64,000 bases of DNA from Aliikangiella coralliicola. GTDB taxonomy: Bacteria > Pseudomonadota > Gammaproteobacteria > Enterobacterales > Kangiellaceae. Where the stretch lies: positions 372,001-436,000 of the forward strand of contig NZ_ML660166.1 of assembly GCF_007004725.1 (NCBI RefSeq), written 5' to 3'. Positions 9,364-21,383 of this stretch are shown here, piece after piece. Below the pieces are notes generated by a model. That model did not search any database. It was not told where the DNA came from and was given only the letters and a program-made list of their open reading frames with translations. The position numbers and the translations under genes were made by a program. How positions within the stretch are numbered: the stretch's first letter is position 1; every line of letters starts with the position of its first letter.

Positions 9364-11775
9364 TTAGTGCGGCTTTACTTCCTGGCTTTGAGATTTACCA
9401 GATTTGGCCGTCTTTTTGCTGCTAGTCTCCTTATCTTCATTGTGAGAAATTGGCGTCGGCATACTCACTAGCGCTTTCTCTAAGACTTCGTCAATCCACT
9501 TAACAGAGATAATCTCAAGATCTCCAATGACATTTTGTGGAATTTCTTTCAAATTCCTGACATTTTTTTCTGGAATCAGAACTCGTTTAATGCCGCCGCG
9601 ATGCGCTGCCAACAATTTCTCCTTCAATCCACCTATCGGTAACACTTCTCCACGAAGGGTAATTTCACCAGTCATAGCGACATCTCGCCTGACAGCAATG
9701 CCTGTTAGCGCGGAGACCAGCGCAGTACACATAGCTCCACCGGCACTGGGGCCATCCTTAGGTGTTGCACCTTCAGGTACATGAACATGAATGTCTTTAG
9801 TCTGGTAGAAATCTTCTTCGATTCCCAAAGACTTAGCTCGGCTCCGAACCACAGTCATTGCAGCTTTAATCGATTCTTGCATTACATTACCAAGATGACC
9901 GGTAGAAATAGCCTTGCCGGTTCCGCTCGTTACCGCCGCTTCAATGGTTAAAAGATCGCCGCCAACCTGAGTCCAGGCCAGTCCGGTAACCTGACCGATT
10001 TGATCTTTTTCTCCCGCTTTACCAAAATCAAATTTCTCAACGCCTAGGTATTTATTGAGATTCTTGGTATTCACTTTTATTTGAGACTTATTTTTTTCAA
10101 ACATTAATTGTTTAACGACTTTTCGACAAATTTTCGAAATTTCTCGTTCAAGGTTTCGCACACCGGCTTCTCGGGTATAAAAACGAACCACATTAGTCAA
10201 AGATGATTTAGAAATTTGAATGTCTGATTCCTCAAGACCGTTCACTTTCTTTTGTTTAGGCAATAAGTAGCGAGAGGCTATGTTCAGTTTTTCATCTTCG
10301 GTATAACCAGATAAATTAATCACTTCCATTCGATCAAGTAAAGGACCAGGAATATTCATCGAATTCGCCGTACAAACAAACATCACCTCAGATAAATCGT
10401 AATCCACCTCAAGATAATGATCATTGAAAGTACTGTTTTGCTCAGGATCCAATACCTCCAATAGGGCCGACGCAGGATCACCGCGCATATCCATCGCCAT
10501 TTTGTCAATTTCATCTAGTAAAAATAGCGGGTTACGCACTTTTACTTTGCTAAGTTTTTGCAGTATTTTTCCTGGCATAGACCCAATATATGTTCGTCTA
10601 TGGCCGCGAATTTCTGCTTCATCTCTGACACCACCTAACGACATTCTGACAAACTGCCTTCCTGTTGCTCTTGCGATTGATTCACCCAGAGATGTCTTAC
10701 CGACGCCGGGAGGGCCAACTAGACATAATACAGACCCTTTGAGCTTCTTAACCCGTGTTTGTACCGCAAGAAATTCAAGAATTCTTTCTTTAACTTCTTC
10801 TAATCCATAGTGATCTGACTCCAGTACTTTTTGAGCTTTCTCAATATCACTATCTAGCTTGCTGCGCTTTTTCCACGGAATATTCAGCATCCAATCGATG
10901 TAACCGCGTACTACCGTCGCCTCAGCAGACATAGGCGACATCATTTTTAACTTTTTAACTTCAGCTTCTGCTTTTTCTCGCGCTTCTTTCGGCATGCCGG
11001 CGGATTTTACTTTAGCAGCCAATTCTTCTATGTCTGAAACACTATCCTCATCACCAAGCTCTTTTTGGATAGCTTTCATTTGTTCATTGAGATAATAATC
11101 TCTCTGGCTTTTATCCATCTGCTTTTTGACTCTGCCACGTATTTTTCTTTCGACATGCAGAAGATCGATTTCAGACTCCATCAGCCCCATTAGATACTCA
11201 AGCCGTTTCGCTACATCAACAATTTCTAATACTTTTTGCTTTTCTGTAATCTTGAGTACTAAATGTGCGGCAATAATATCTGAGAGCTTTTCTGCGTCAT
11301 CAATGGCAGATACAGTATTGAGAACTTCTGAAGGAATCTTTTTGTTTAATTTAATGTAATTCTCAAACATTGCTTTAATCGAGCGAGATAACGCACCTTG
11401 CTCTTCAAGCTTAGGTTTGATCGAATCAAGTGGTTCGAAATCAGCAACCAGCAAGCCCTCTTTTTCAGAAAGCTCTGATATCGAAGCTCTGCTAACGCCT
11501 TCCACTAATACCTTTAAGTTGCCATCGGGTAGCCTGAGCATTTGTAGAATGTTGGCTATACAGCCCTGTAAATATACATCTTTAGCACCCGGTTCATCTT
11601 TATTAGCATCTTTTTGAGCAACCAACAAAACCTGGTTACTACTATCAGAAGCAAATTCCAGCGCCTTGATTGATTTTTCCCTTCCGACAAAAAGCGGAAT
11701 AACCATATGAGGAAAAACCACTACATCACGTAGTGGTAAAACAGGCAGTTGATTACTTTCTACTGTTAAAGGCAT
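9364..11775 (-). CDS. lon: Lon ATP-dependent serine protease
   Basis: An 803-aa LonA protease with an N-terminal substrate domain ([20 protein letters not shown]), a coiled middle part, an AAA+ module (Walker [11 protein letters not shown]; Walker [10 protein letters not shown]) and a C-terminal protease domain. The catalytic Ser is S677 in [11 protein letters not shown] and the catalytic Lys is K720 in GGLKEKL, the 43-residue spacing seen in the family. It degrades misfolded and regulatory proteins and binds DNA. The last 25 residues form a Lys/Ser-rich tail. It is monocistronic, in the order clpX-lon-hupB, with an upstream spacer of 371 bases. Confidence 0.97.
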   Translation of the reverse strand: MPLTVESNQLPVLPLRDVVVFPHMVIPLFVGREKSIKALEFASDSSNQVLLVAQKDANKDEPGAKDVYLQGCIANILQMLRLPDGNLKVLVEGVSRASISELSEKEGLLVADFEPLDSIKPKLEEQGALSRSIKAMFENYIKLNKKIPSEVLNTVSAIDDAEKLSDIIAAHLVLKITEKQKVLEIVDVAKRLEYLMGLMESEIDLLHVERKIRGRVKKQMDKSQRDYYLNEQMKAIQKELGDEDSVSDIEELAAKVKSAGMPKEAREKAEAEVKKLKMMSPMSAEATVVRGYIDWMLNIPWKKRSKLDSDIEKAQKVLESDHYGLEEVKERILEFLAVQTRVKKLKGSVLCLVGPPGVGKTSLGESIARATGRQFVRMSLGGVRDEAEIRGHRRTYIGSMPGKILQKLSKVKVRNPLFLLDEIDKMAMDMRGDPASALLEVLDPEQNSTFNDHYLEVDYDLSEVMFVCTANSMNIPGPLLDRMEVINLSGYTEDEKLNIASRYLLPKQKKVNGLEESDIQISKSSLTNVVRFYTREAGVRNLEREISKICRKVVKQLMFEKNKSQIKVNTKNLNKYLGVEKFDFGKAGEKDQIGQVTGLAWTQVGGDLLTIEAAVTSGTGKAISTGHLGNVMQESIKAAMTVVRSRAKSLGIEEDFYQTKDIHVHVPEGATPKDGPSAGGAMCTALVSALTGIAVRRDVAMTGEITLRGEVLPIGGLKEKLLAAHRGGIKRVLIPEKNVRNLKEIPQNVIGDLEIISVKWIDEVLEKALVSMPTPISHNEDKETSSKKTAKSGKSQSQEVKPH

Positions 11776-12146
11776 GTTATGTCTCTTGGTTGGTACTCCA
11801 GAGGAGCGTATATTCTAGTGTAACCGGAGTCTCTAATAGTATTTCAATGATCCCGCAGGCAAGTGATGCACTCAACCTTTGCTAGAGAGTAGCATTAAAT
11901 GTTCGTCGTTGGTACGGGATCAGTACTAAATCACATCGATCACATCAATCAGCGATAACAGCATAATTATCGCACTGGTTGGGATTTGTCTATCTTTCTA
12001 ATAACTCTATAGGTGTACTTCCCTATGGAGCAAAAACAAACAGCCCTGATTATCTTGAGGTTATATTGGGATATTGCAAGAAAATTTCAATTGGCCAGAA
12101 AGCGAAAAACTGACAAAAGTCAGTTTTTCACACTAAATTAAAGAAG
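11776..12146 (-). promoter_or_regulatory. lon upstream region with promoter-like elements and a 9-bp tandem repeat
   Basis: This 371-base gap holds the lon control region. On the minus strand a TTGAAA lies about 18-19 bases before TTACACT, some 40-70 bases upstream of the lon ATG. That is a plausible sigma-70 or heat-shock-type promoter, but the match is too loose to name the sigma factor. Farther upstream (11930-11956) three tandem 9-mers, ATCACATCG, ATCACATCA and ATCAGCGAT, could form an operator. The clpX terminator lies at the left end of the gap. Confidence 0.35.
12105..12128 (-). terminator. Rho-independent terminator of clpX
   Basis: A perfect 10-bp stem AAAAACTGAC (12105-12114) / GTCAGTTTTT (12119-12128) with an AAAA loop lies 18 bases past the clpX stop. 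Reading on the minus strand it ends in a T run, and the symmetric sequence could work both ways. Confidence 0.88.
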
Positions 12147-13436
12147 CTACTTATCCGCAGCGACCTTTTTATCCTGACTTTCATAAATAAGTAATGGTTC
12201 TGACTCACCATCTACCACAGCAGCGTCGATCGCAACTTTGGTCACACCTTCCATTGACGGAAGATCGTACATGGTATCAAGTAACACTTTCTCAAGAATT
12301 GACCTAAGTCCTCTCGCGCCAGTTTTTCTGATCATTGCTTTCTGCGCTACAGCTCTTAAGGCATCGTCTCTAAACTCAAGAGTTACACCTTCCATATCAA
12401 ATAGCTTAGAGTATTGTTTAGTAAGCGCATTTTTTGGCTGAGAAAGAATCTGAACCAGGGAGTCTTCGTCCAACTCTTCAAGTGTGGCAACAACTGGCAA
12501 TCGACCAACAAATTCAGGAATAAGGCCATATTTAACTAAATCGTCTGGCTCTATGTCCTTAAATACTTCGCCGATATTTTTCGACTCATCTTTACTTCTT
12601 ACTTGCGCGCCAAAGCCTATGCCGGAACGTTCAGAGCGGTCTCGAATAATTTTATCCAATCCAGCGAAAGCACCACCACAAATAAACAGAATACTACTGG
12701 TATCAACTTGCAAAAACTCTTGTTGAGGATGCTTACGGCCACCCTGAGGCGGAACCGATGCAACAGTCCCTTCAATTAACTTCAACAGAGCCTGCTGTAC
12801 ACCTTCACCAGACACATCCCTAGTAATCGATGGATTATCTGCTTTACGAGATATCTTGTCGATCTCGTCGATGTACACAATACCATGTTGCGCTTTTTCT
12901 ACATCATAATCGCATTTTTGTAATAATTTTTGGATGATATTTTCAACATCTTCACCGACGTAACCCGCTTCGGTAAGCGTCGTTGCATCTGCAATAGTAA
13001 ACGGTACATTTAGCAGTCTGGCTAGTGTTTCCGCTAATAATGTCTTTCCGCTACCGGTAGGTCCAACCAATAAAATATTACTTTTACCTAGCTCAACATC
13101 ATCATTCTTTAAATTAGTGCCTGTTTGTAAACGCTTATAGTGGTTATAAACAGCAACAGAAAGCACCCTTTTTGCAGCATTTTGACCAATTACATACTGC
13201 TCTAAAATGTCATTAATCTCTCTGGGCGTCGGTAATTTACTAGAGTCACTATCTTGAGTAACTTCTTGAATTTCTTCACGAATAATATCATTGCAGAGCT
13301 CTACGCACTCATCACAAATAAATACGGATGGACCTGCAATTAGCTTTCTGACTTCATGTTGGCTTTTCCCACAGAAAGAACAGTAGAGAAGCTTACCGCT
13401 ATCATCACGTCCACCTGATTTTCTGTTATCGCTCAT
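12147..13436 (-). CDS. clpX: ClpX, AAA+ unfoldase of the ClpXP protease
   Basis: A 429-aa unfoldase that recognises substrates (such as ssrA-tagged proteins) and threads them into ClpP. The N-terminal zinc-binding domain has the four cysteines CSFCGKS...CDECVELC; Walker A is GPTGSGKT, Walker B IVYIDEID, and a pore loop GYVGED follows. The ClpP-docking IGF loop is present (SGIGFGAQV). The start chosen is the ATG at 13436, which has AAAGGA six bases upstream; the frame stays open to 13493 but that extension is not family sequence. It lies 158 bases downstream of clpP in the standard order. Confidence 0.96.
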   Translation of the reverse strand: MSDNRKSGGRDDSGKLLYCSFCGKSQHEVRKLIAGPSVFICDECVELCNDIIREEIQEVTQDSDSSKLPTPREINDILEQYVIGQNAAKRVLSVAVYNHYKRLQTGTNLKNDDVELGKSNILLVGPTGSGKTLLAETLARLLNVPFTIADATTLTEAGYVGEDVENIIQKLLQKCDYDVEKAQHGIVYIDEIDKISRKADNPSITRDVSGEGVQQALLKLIEGTVASVPPQGGRKHPQQEFLQVDTSSILFICGGAFAGLDKIIRDRSERSGIGFGAQVRSKDESKNIGEVFKDIEPDDLVKYGLIPEFVGRLPVVATLEELDEDSLVQILSQPKNALTKQYSKLFDMEGVTLEFRDDALRAVAQKAMIRKTGARGLRSILEKVLLDTMYDLPSMEGVTKVAIDAAVVDGESEPLLIYESQDKKVAADK

Positions 13437-13594
13437 TCGATTTCCTTTAAATTCTATAGTTAGGTCGTATATAGCATTAACTAACCTAGTCACAAGGTAA
13501 AGCTTAGACCTAATCGCCTTACTTTGTCGACAGAAAAGCCGCTATTTAAACTACTAATTGTGAAATTAATCCGATTTTTAAACAAAATCAACTA

Positions 13595-14212
13595 TTATCG
13601 ATTAGAGATAACAGAATCGACAATTCCGTACTTTGCCGCTTCTTCCGCACTCATAAAATTATCACGATCGGTGTCTTTTTCTAATTCCTTGAGCTTACGC
13701 CCTGTGTGATGTGCGAGGATTTTATTTAATGTTTCACGCATTTTAAGAATTTCTTGCGCATGAATCTCTATATCGGACGCCTGTCCCTGAAATCCGCCCA
13801 AAGGCTGATGAATCATCACTCTAGAATTTGGCAAAGCAAAGCGTTTTTCTGCGGCACCGCCAGCAAGTAAAAATGCGCCCATACTGCAGGCTTGACCAAT
13901 ACATAAAGTGGAAACCGACGGTTTAATAAATTGCATCGTATCATAAATCGCCATACCTGCAGTTACCGACCCACCAGGAGAGTTAATATAAAGTGAGATA
14001 TCTTTATCTGGGTTTTCTGATTCTAAAAATAACAGTTGAGCCACAATTAAATTAGCCATCTGATCTTCAACCTGCCCGACCAGAAAAATAACACGCTCTT
14101 TTAATAATCGAGAATATATATCGTAGGAACGCTCGCCTTTTGCCGTTTGTTCAACAACCATTGGTACCAGACCGAGAGCCTGTTCTTCAATCATAGAGCT
14201 TGTTGTTATCAT
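13595..14212 (-). CDS. clpP: ClpP, ATP-dependent Clp protease proteolytic subunit
   Basis: A 205-aa serine protease that forms the ClpP barrel. The catalytic triad is visible as S110 in GQACSMGA, H135 in [10 protein letters not shown] and D184 in TDRDNF, at the expected spacing. The start is taken at the ATG at 14212, which has AAAGGA upstream (AAAGGAAACGAGATG); an in-frame start at 14236 would add eight residues that do not look conserved. The first residues are a propeptide that would be removed autocatalytically in the usual way. The gene lies between tig and clpX. Confidence 0.96.
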   Translation of the reverse strand: MITTSSMIEEQALGLVPMVVEQTAKGERSYDIYSRLLKERVIFLVGQVEDQMANLIVAQLLFLESENPDKDISLYINSPGGSVTAGMAIYDTMQFIKPSVSTLCIGQACSMGAFLLAGGAAEKRFALPNSRVMIHQPLGGFQGQASDIEIHAQEILKMRETLNKILAHHTGRKLKELEKDTDRDNFMSAEEAAKYGIVDSVISNR

Positions 14213-14336
14213 CTCGTTTCCTTTTATTTCAGACATTTATAAACTAAAAACCCAGTATCTAACTGTTAGCTAACATATGGGTTAACTATAGCAGTTTCAA
14301 TACCGGGTTGGTAAATAATAAAGAGCTTTGAGACTG

Positions 14337-15662
14337 TTATTCTTTCGCGTCTTCTTTCTCAGCAGATTCTTCCTTTGGATTCATCACTTCATCAAAAGAT
14401 TGTGGCTTATCTGTCACCTTGGCGCTGTCTTGTACGAATTGAATAACATTATCTTCCAGAACAAGCTGCTCAACTTCATTTAATCGGTTTTCGTCCGACA
14501 AATAGTAATTAATCACTTCTTCAGGTTTTTCATAGACAGATGCAAGTTCTTCAAGTTTGGTTCTTACCATTTCTTTATCAGCAGTTAATTTGTTTTGCTT
14601 GATAATCTCGCCAACCACCAAGCCAAGCTTCACACGACGGGTCGCTTTTTCTTCAAATATTTCTGATGGTAATTCAGGTAAGCTAGCGCCCTGGCCGCCA
14701 AACTGTTGCATTGCCTGCGCTTTAAGGTTTTCAATTTCTTGATCAATCATTGATTTAGGGACATCAAATTCATGAAGCTCGATCAAGGCTTCCATCACCT
14801 GTTCTTTCACTTTTGAGGTAAGAACCTGGGAAAGCTCTCTTTCCATATTTTTGCGAACATCAACTTTCATATTAGAGATGCTACCGTCCTCAATGCCCAG
14901 TTTCTCCGCAAGTTCACCCATTTTAAGCGTTTCTTTTTTATTGACAACTTTAACGCTAGTAGCGAAAACGGCGTCTTTACCAGCAACATCTTTATTTTGG
15001 TAATCTTCAGGGAAAGTGACTTTAACTTCTAATTCATCACCTGCTTTCGCTCCGGTAATTTGATCTTCGAAACCGGGGATCATTTGTCCTTGACCTAGTT
15101 GAAGCGCAAAATCATCAGCTTTTCCGCCAGCGAACTCTTCACCGTCAATAGTACCGGTAAAGTCGATGATAACCTGATCACCTTCTTTCGATTTACGCTT
15201 AACTTCTACCCAGTTAGCTTGCTGTTCGCGTAAGGTGTCAATCATTTTTGACAAGTCTTCTTCACCAACCTCAGCAGTCACTCTATCGATTTCAATCTCA
15301 TTGAAGTCTTTTAGCTCAACTTCTGGGTACACTTCAAATGTTGCTGTGAACTCTAGATCTTTGCCTTCATCCATTGAAACAGGCTCAATTTGTGGCGCAC
15401 CTGCAGGCTGAAGTTTTTCTTGAACAACAGCTTCGTAAAAGGAACGCTGCATAACTTCTGACACAACTTCTTGACGAACATGGTTACCGAATTTTTTCCT
15501 GATAACATTAAGCGGAATTTTACCAGGTCGAAAACCATTCATTCTTTGAGTTTTCGCTAACTCTTTCATTCTTTGTAATGCGACATCATCAACTTTATTC
15601 GCAGGTACGCCAATTGTTAGCTTTCGCTCTAGGCCATTAGTCGTTTCAACGGAAACTTGCAT
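14337..15662 (-). CDS. tig: Trigger factor, ribosome-associated chaperone and prolyl isomerase
   Basis: A 441-aa trigger factor. The N-terminal ribosome-binding domain contains the docking signature (GFRPGKIPLNVIRKKFG, residues about 44-60), the FKBP-type isomerase domain lies around residues 150-245 (GDQVIIDFTGTIDGEEFAGG), and the C-terminal arms form the substrate cradle. The conserved start is the ATG at 15662 (MQVSVETTNGLERKL); ten extra upstream codons are open but not family-like. It meets nascent chains at the ribosome exit and hands misfits to ClpXP and Lon encoded next door. Confidence 0.96.
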   Translation of the reverse strand: MQVSVETTNGLERKLTIGVPANKVDDVALQRMKELAKTQRMNGFRPGKIPLNVIRKKFGNHVRQEVVSEVMQRSFYEAVVQEKLQPAGAPQIEPVSMDEGKDLEFTATFEVYPEVELKDFNEIEIDRVTAEVGEEDLSKMIDTLREQQANWVEVKRKSKEGDQVIIDFTGTIDGEEFAGGKADDFALQLGQGQMIPGFEDQITGAKAGDELEVKVTFPEDYQNKDVAGKDAVFATSVKVVNKKETLKMGELAEKLGIEDGSISNMKVDVRKNMERELSQVLTSKVKEQVMEALIELHEFDVPKSMIDQEIENLKAQAMQQFGGQGASLPELPSEIFEEKATRRVKLGLVVGEIIKQNKLTADKEMVRTKLEELASVYEKPEEVINYYLSDENRLNEVEQLVLEDNVIQFVQDSAKVTDKPQSFDEVMNPKEESAEKEDAKE

Positions 15663-15943
15663 CTGTATGCTCCAACTGAGTTTTTTATACATCTAACTTA
15701 GACAGGATATACCGATATTTGATTACCAGAATACCAATCTTATTATATAGTTGGATTGAGACTAAGAAAGGAAATTGCGTGAGCTTCTTAATGAATGCGC
15801 AGTAATGAGGCATCCTATTTTGACATTTGGTTAGCACCAAAGCTCAGGCGACCACCAACTAGCTCAAGCCAGAAATCTATCAGAACGCCACTAGTTTGCA
15901 TTAAACCGCAGATTCTGATTTTACACTATTTAGACTTACAAAA

Positions 15944-16028
<85 letters not shown>

Positions 16029-16102
16029 ATTTTGTAAATCAAGGCTATTTTCTATATGAAGCTAACTTAATTAGCAGCTTCTTCAAGCAAATTGCCAAGA
16101 AC

Positions 16103-16178
16103 TGGGGTGGACGATGGGGTTTGAACCCACGACCACCGGAATCACAATCCGGGGCTCTACCAACTGAGCTACGTCCAC
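16103..16178 (-). tRNA. tRNA-His (GTG)
   Basis: A tRNA on the minus strand with acceptor stem GTGGACG/CGTCCAC, anticodon GTG in the loop GATTGTGAT, T-loop GGTTCAAACCC and encoded CCA. The base before the 5' end encodes the extra G (-1) opposite a discriminator C, as expected for histidine tRNAs. Confidence 0.97.
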
Positions 16179-16244
16179 CATAAAAATCAAACGAGCAGAG
16201 CATTATAAATGCTTTTTACTCAAGATATAACCCACTCAGGCATA

Positions 16245-16321
16245 TGGCGCGCCCGGCAGGATTCGAACCTGCTACCCTCGGCTTAGAAGGCCGATGCTCT
16301 ATCCAGATGAGCTACGGGCGC
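16245..16321 (-). tRNA. tRNA-Arg (TCT)
   Basis: A 77-nt cloverleaf on the minus strand with acceptor stem GCGCCCG/CGGGCGC, anticodon TCT in CCTTCTAAG, T-loop GGTTCGAATCC and encoded CCA. This tRNA reads AGA/AGG codons. Confidence 0.97.
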
Positions 16322-16381
16322 ACTGTTCCTGACTAATATTCAGCAATTTTGCATATCCTGCAAACTGAATACCAGAAAACC

Positions 16382-16458
16382 TGGTCGGGGAAGAGGGATT
16401 CGAACCCCCGACATCCTGCACCCAAAGCAGGCGCGCTACCAGACTGCGCTATTCCCCG
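16382..16458 (-). tRNA. tRNA-Pro (TGG)
   Basis: A 77-nt cloverleaf on the minus strand with acceptor stem CGGGGAA/TTCCCCG, anticodon TGG in CTTTGGGTG, T-loop GGTTCGAATCC and encoded CCA. It is the first gene of the Pro-Arg-His-Leu cluster, the same four tRNAs that form argX-hisR-leuT-proM in enterics but in a rotated order. Confidence 0.97.
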
Positions 16459-16633
16459 GTTTTCCTGTTGTTGGAGTTGACCTCCTCAAGGAGCGCGGAA
16501 TAATACTGGCTAATCTGACCGTCGTCAACAAAGAAAACTAAATTATTATTAAAAAAACTTTTACTTGGCAGTTAGAGCGACAATTGAGAAAATAGCCACC
16601 TTTATTTCTACAAGTTATTTGGTACCCCACTTC

Positions 16634-17488
16634 ATGGTCGCACAACTTATCGACGGCACTAAAGTATCAGCAGAACTACGCTCAAAAATTAAACAAAAGG
16701 TCCAAATTCGACTACAACAAGGCCAAAGAGCACCTGGTCTTGCAGTAATTCTGGTTGGAAATGACCCAGCTTCAGACGTTTATGTTGGGAAAAAGGTGAA
16801 AGCGTGCGAGGAAGTAGGGTTTAATTCCCGGAAAATACTACTTAATGACTCAATTTCTCAGCAAGAATTAATTAGTGAAGTTGAACGTCTAAACCATGAT
16901 TCAGACATCGACGGTATATTGGTTCAATTACCATTACCTGATCATCTGGACGCCAGCGAGGTTCTGGAAACAATAAAGGCGGAAAAAGACGTTGACTGTT
17001 TTCACCCTTTTAATATCGGCCGACTAGTACAACGCATACCCCGCCTGCGCCCCTGTACGCCGTTTGGCGTGATGTTATTACTAGAATCAATAGGACAAGA
17101 TGTAAAAGGCCTCAATTGCGTTGTAGTTGGTGCCAGCAACATTGTTGGTAGGCCGATGGCCATGGAGCTGCTTCTGGCCGGTGCGACCGTCACCGTATGT
17201 CACAAATTTACCAAAGATTTGGCAAGTCACGTTGCAAACGCCGATCTGGTCATTGTGGGAGTTGGCATACCAGGTCTGATTAAGGGGGAATGGATAAAAC
17301 CTGGTGCTATTGTTATCGATGTTGGTATTAATCGTCTATCTAACGGACAGTTAACCGGCGACGTCCAGTTCAATGAAGCCAGGGAACGTGCCGGCTGGAT
17401 AACACCTGTTCCAGGTGGAGTCGGCCCAATGACGGTTGCGACACTCATGCAAAATACCCTGATGGCGGCTGAAGAATCTGATAAATAA
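16634..17488 (+). CDS. folD: FolD, methylenetetrahydrofolate dehydrogenase/cyclohydrolase
   Basis: A 284-aa bifunctional enzyme that interconverts 5,10-methylene-, 5,10-methenyl- and 10-formyl-tetrahydrofolate using NADP. Family signatures are present: the catalytic [14 protein letters not shown] stretch with the active-site Lys (about residue 55), [10 protein letters not shown], the NADP-binding [13 protein letters not shown] and the C-terminal [13 protein letters not shown]. The ATG at 16634 gives the normal length and starts on conserved sequence ([12 protein letters not shown]); a TTG at 16565 would add 23 unconserved residues. There is no clear ribosome site at either. The gene stands alone, divergent from the tRNA cluster. 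Confidence 0.95.
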   Translation: MVAQLIDGTKVSAELRSKIKQKVQIRLQQGQRAPGLAVILVGNDPASDVYVGKKVKACEEVGFNSRKILLNDSISQQELISEVERLNHDSDIDGILVQLPLPDHLDASEVLETIKAEKDVDCFHPFNIGRLVQRIPRLRPCTPFGVMLLLESIGQDVKGLNCVVVGASNIVGRPMAMELLLAGATVTVCHKFTKDLASHVANADLVIVGVGIPGLIKGEWIKPGAIVIDVGINRLSNGQLTGDVQFNEARERAGWITPVPGGVGPMTVATLMQNTLMAAEESDK

Positions 17489-17600
17489 GGTTGAATTGTC
17501 AATTTTTAGGCAATTAGGCAATGCAAAGCTTGCAAAAAAAATTGAAAACGCTAGTCTTAGAACAATGACAAAGGATTTTTTTAAGCTAAATCATTAACTT

Positions 17601-18488
17601 ATGGGCATCAAGTTTCTTATTGTTGATGATAGTAAAGCAATGCAAACTATCGTTCGCCGGATTCTGAGCAATGCGGGTTATAGCGATCACTTTTTTAAAT
17701 TTGCAGATAACGGAAAAGAAGCATTAGAGCGGATACGGACCTGGAACCCCGACATGGTTTTGCTCGATTGGCATATGCCGGAAATGACAGGCATAGAGCT
17801 ACTTCAAAGAGTTAAAGAATTACGTCTGGAAACTCGAATCGGACTTATCACCGCAGAAAGAAATCAAAACTCAATCCAAAGGGCAAAAGACGCGGGCGCG
17901 ATGTTTGTTGTCAATAAACCCTTTACCGTGGAAAAATTAAAGGAAAGTCTCATTCCAGCCCTGGCTGGTGTTTCGTCGCTTAAAGATGAACCTATCCCGA
18001 TAACTCAAGAGCTTATCTTTCCTTCACCATCAGCTGTCAGCATTCTGCTTTCAACTATTACCGACTCAAAAATTAAGGTGAGCAAAGTAGAGCCAATTTC
18101 TGTTGAGAACCTGACTTTACCTTGCACGTTAGCGCTATTCGGAGATTCAGAAAAAAAAGTTAAAGCCGTCATAATCCTAGAGTCAGAGACCGTTGATAAG
18201 TTATCTGAAAGTTTTGCCACCAGCATTTTCAAAGGCGAAGCATTCGACGACAAATTATTGGCTAAATCATTAATGAAGGCTTTATCGATCATCGCGGTAT
18301 GTTTTTATAATGTTAAGGATTCTCAGGAATTGAGTTTATTTAAAACATACAGTATGCAAAAAATGATAAGCAAGGTTCAGAGGATGAACAATGTTCCCAA
18401 AGACGAAAGACTGGATCTCAAATTTACTTTCGATGATGATATTTCTTGTCACGCCATTATTTGTCTGGAATCACAAAACGGCTACTAA
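17601..18488 (+). CDS. Response regulator: CheY-like receiver plus unfamiliar C-terminal domain
   Basis: A 295-aa protein. Residues 1-122 are a standard receiver: acidic pair DD at 9-10, phospho-acceptor D56 in LLDWHMPEM, Thr in the LITAE position and Lys in VVNKPFT. After a short linker, residues about 135-295 form a second domain with alternating beta/alpha hydrophobicity (LPCTLALFG, KAVIILES, a helix-rich middle, SCHAIICLES at the end). It is not a DNA-binding helix-turn-helix, GGDEF, EAL or HD domain. A CheX/CheC-like phosphatase fold is possible, but the E-x2-N catalytic pattern of that family is not evident, so this is a guess. It is convergent with the coiled-coil gene to its right; no cognate kinase is visible. 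Confidence 0.7.
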   Translation: MGIKFLIVDDSKAMQTIVRRILSNAGYSDHFFKFADNGKEALERIRTWNPDMVLLDWHMPEMTGIELLQRVKELRLETRIGLITAERNQNSIQRAKDAGAMFVVNKPFTVEKLKESLIPALAGVSSLKDEPIPITQELIFPSPSAVSILLSTITDSKIKVSKVEPISVENLTLPCTLALFGDSEKKVKAVIILESETVDKLSESFATSIFKGEAFDDKLLAKSLMKALSIIAVCFYNVKDSQELSLFKTYSMQKMISKVQRMNNVPKDERLDLKFTFDDDISCHAIICLESQNGY

Positions 18489-18573
18489 CCAAACCTGGCT
18501 CGGCTTGTTTGAAAAGAAGTGCTTTAAGAAAATAAACGGCTCAAATTATCGACTTTTAAACTACTGACAACTT

Positions 18574-19872
18574 TTATTCCGACGGCGTGTGGTCAGCATC
18601 CAGTTCGTTCAATACTTCTAAAAATTGTTGTTCTAACAATTGATGTTCGCTGGTCAGCCGCTCCAATGCTTTGGTTGATTCCGAATGAACCAACGACTCT
18701 TCTGACACAGTTAAAAATTGCTGTTCCAGCATTTCTTTTTCAATAATTAATCGATCCATCACTTTTTCAGTGTCTTCCAGCTGTGACCGTAAAACCTCTA
18801 GTTTGTTGATGGTTTCATTGTCTTCCGAGGAATTTCTAAGCTGCGCTGCAAGCATTTCGTTTCTTGCTTCCAGCGTTTTATGTTTTCTGGTTAGCTGTTT
18901 GTAATCTGCATTCAGGTTCACAAAATTTCGATGCATCTGGTTTTGAGTGGCTTTGTGCATTTTAATTTGCTCTTTCTGCGCCTGAAATGTTCTAGCCTTA
19001 GCCACAAAAGCCAACAATTGATTATTAGTTATTTCAAGATCGCCGCTCAACTTTTTGTTCATTGCGAGCGCTTCAACTAGTTCGCTCGTCAATTTCGCTA
19101 CCTCTTGTTCTTTCGATTCAAGCATTTTGCCGGAGCTTTCCTCTAACGCTTTTGCCGCTTTCAAAGTATCATTGACATCGCTGGAAATGCTCTCTGCTTC
19201 CTCAATTTTCTCTAATTCGTTTTCCTCTTCTTCTTCGTCAATATCTACAAATAGTTCGACTTCGCTGACAATACCAACCATTTCTCCTAAAGAATTATAT
19301 CGCTCTTTTAATTCGGCTAGTTTTTCACTTTCCGCCAGGTTACCATTTTCCCTTAAGCGATCGCGAAGCACATCGAGTACCTGATCGCCGCCACTCATAT
19401 TATAGGCAATTGAATTTTTCAAATCATAATAAAGCTCTTCATAATTTTCATCGTCAGACCGATTCAACTCGGACTCAAGTTGCTGGGCTTTTTTGTGGGA
19501 ACTTTCCAGTTCTTTTTCTAAATTTGAAAGTTGCTGCTGTAGATTTTGGTTAGAGTTTTCGAGCTCTTCGAGCTGTTGTTGGACCGATTGATATTCACTT
19601 TCTAATTCGGTGAGTGCCTGTTGAGAACTATCAGATCTTCCATCAATATTCTCAATTTTTTTCTCAAGCTCGACAATAGTTTTATTTTGATCCTGAATTT
19701 TGACTCTTAAGCCTTTTGCTCGTCTTTTTTCGTCTTTTAGCTTTTCTCTTAACTTGTCGTTGCTACTGCGAAGTTCATTGTTTAAATTATTTAAATAATA
19801 GAATAAGAATCCGCCGATCCCCACCAGAACCAGGAAAACTTCACCAATAATAATTAAACCAGACGCAGACAA
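18574..19872 (-). CDS. Membrane-anchored coiled-coil protein of unknown function
   Basis: A 432-aa protein with one N-terminal transmembrane helix (about residues 4-27, GLIIIGEVFLVLVGIGGFLF) followed by almost unbroken heptad-rich coiled coil, dense in Glu, Leu, Lys and Gln. A short non-coil break with ENYEELYYDLKNSIAYNM occurs around residue 145-165. The start is a TTG at 19872 with CAGG upstream; no ATG gives the membrane helix. I do not recognise a named family; its architecture resembles envelope or division scaffolds. It lies 174 bases downstream of mreB on the same strand, but a good terminator stands between, so co-transcription is doubtful. Confidence 0.65.
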   Translation of the reverse strand: MSASGLIIIGEVFLVLVGIGGFLFYYLNNLNNELRSSNDKLREKLKDEKRRAKGLRVKIQDQNKTIVELEKKIENIDGRSDSSQQALTELESEYQSVQQQLEELENSNQNLQQQLSNLEKELESSHKKAQQLESELNRSDDENYEELYYDLKNSIAYNMSGGDQVLDVLRDRLRENGNLAESEKLAELKERYNSLGEMVGIVSEVELFVDIDEEEEENELEKIEEAESISSDVNDTLKAAKALEESSGKMLESKEQEVAKLTSELVEALAMNKKLSGDLEITNNQLLAFVAKARTFQAQKEQIKMHKATQNQMHRNFVNLNADYKQLTRKHKTLEARNEMLAAQLRNSSEDNETINKLEVLRSQLEDTEKVMDRLIIEKEMLEQQFLTVSEESLVHSESTKALERLTSEHQLLEQQFLEVLNELDADHTPSE

Positions 19873-20005
19873 TAATAAAACCTGTATTTACTCGCACATA
19901 CCTATTATAGAATATAGAAAGTTAATTTACTTACCTGATCTAACTCGTCGAGTTTGCCAGTCCCTATCAGCCAACTCACATCAACGTACCCCCCGGAATC
20001 CCAGT

Positions 20006-20031
20006 CAAAAAAAAAGCTAACCGAAGTTAGC
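20006..20031 (-). terminator. Rho-independent terminator of mreB
   Basis: A GCTAAC/GTTAGC stem (20016-20021 with 20026-20031) and a stable CGAA/TTCG tetraloop are followed on the minus strand by about nine T (plus-strand A at 20007-20015). It lies 15 bases after the mreB stop. Confidence 0.9.
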
Positions 20032-20046
20032 TTTTTAACGTGTTTT

Positions 20047-21093
<1,047 letters not shown>

Positions 21094-21383
21094 TCAGTTA
21101 ATTTCCGCTTATTTATTCTCTTTTCATCAAATTTAGCGTTGGCTAGAATCTGTATATCTTTCGTTTATCGTCGCTATTGCGACTATAACATTGCCATTGG
21201 CAGTGACGGTAAACAAAAGATAAACAGCCCCTGAAGCGTACAACACAAATCGCAATAATATTAATTGGCCCAGATTATCGCTCAGTTCTGCAGCAAACAG
21301 AAGAGTTTGCTTTAAATTTCTTATGTTTTATGATGTATTTCATCAAATTAAGTTCCAGAACCCACGAAAGGCCCAAACCATCC

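Noticed and set aside
13437..13493. N-terminal extension of ClpX (19 residues)
   Set aside because: The downstream ATG has a strong ribosome site and begins on conserved family sequence; the extension is unlike other ClpX proteins.
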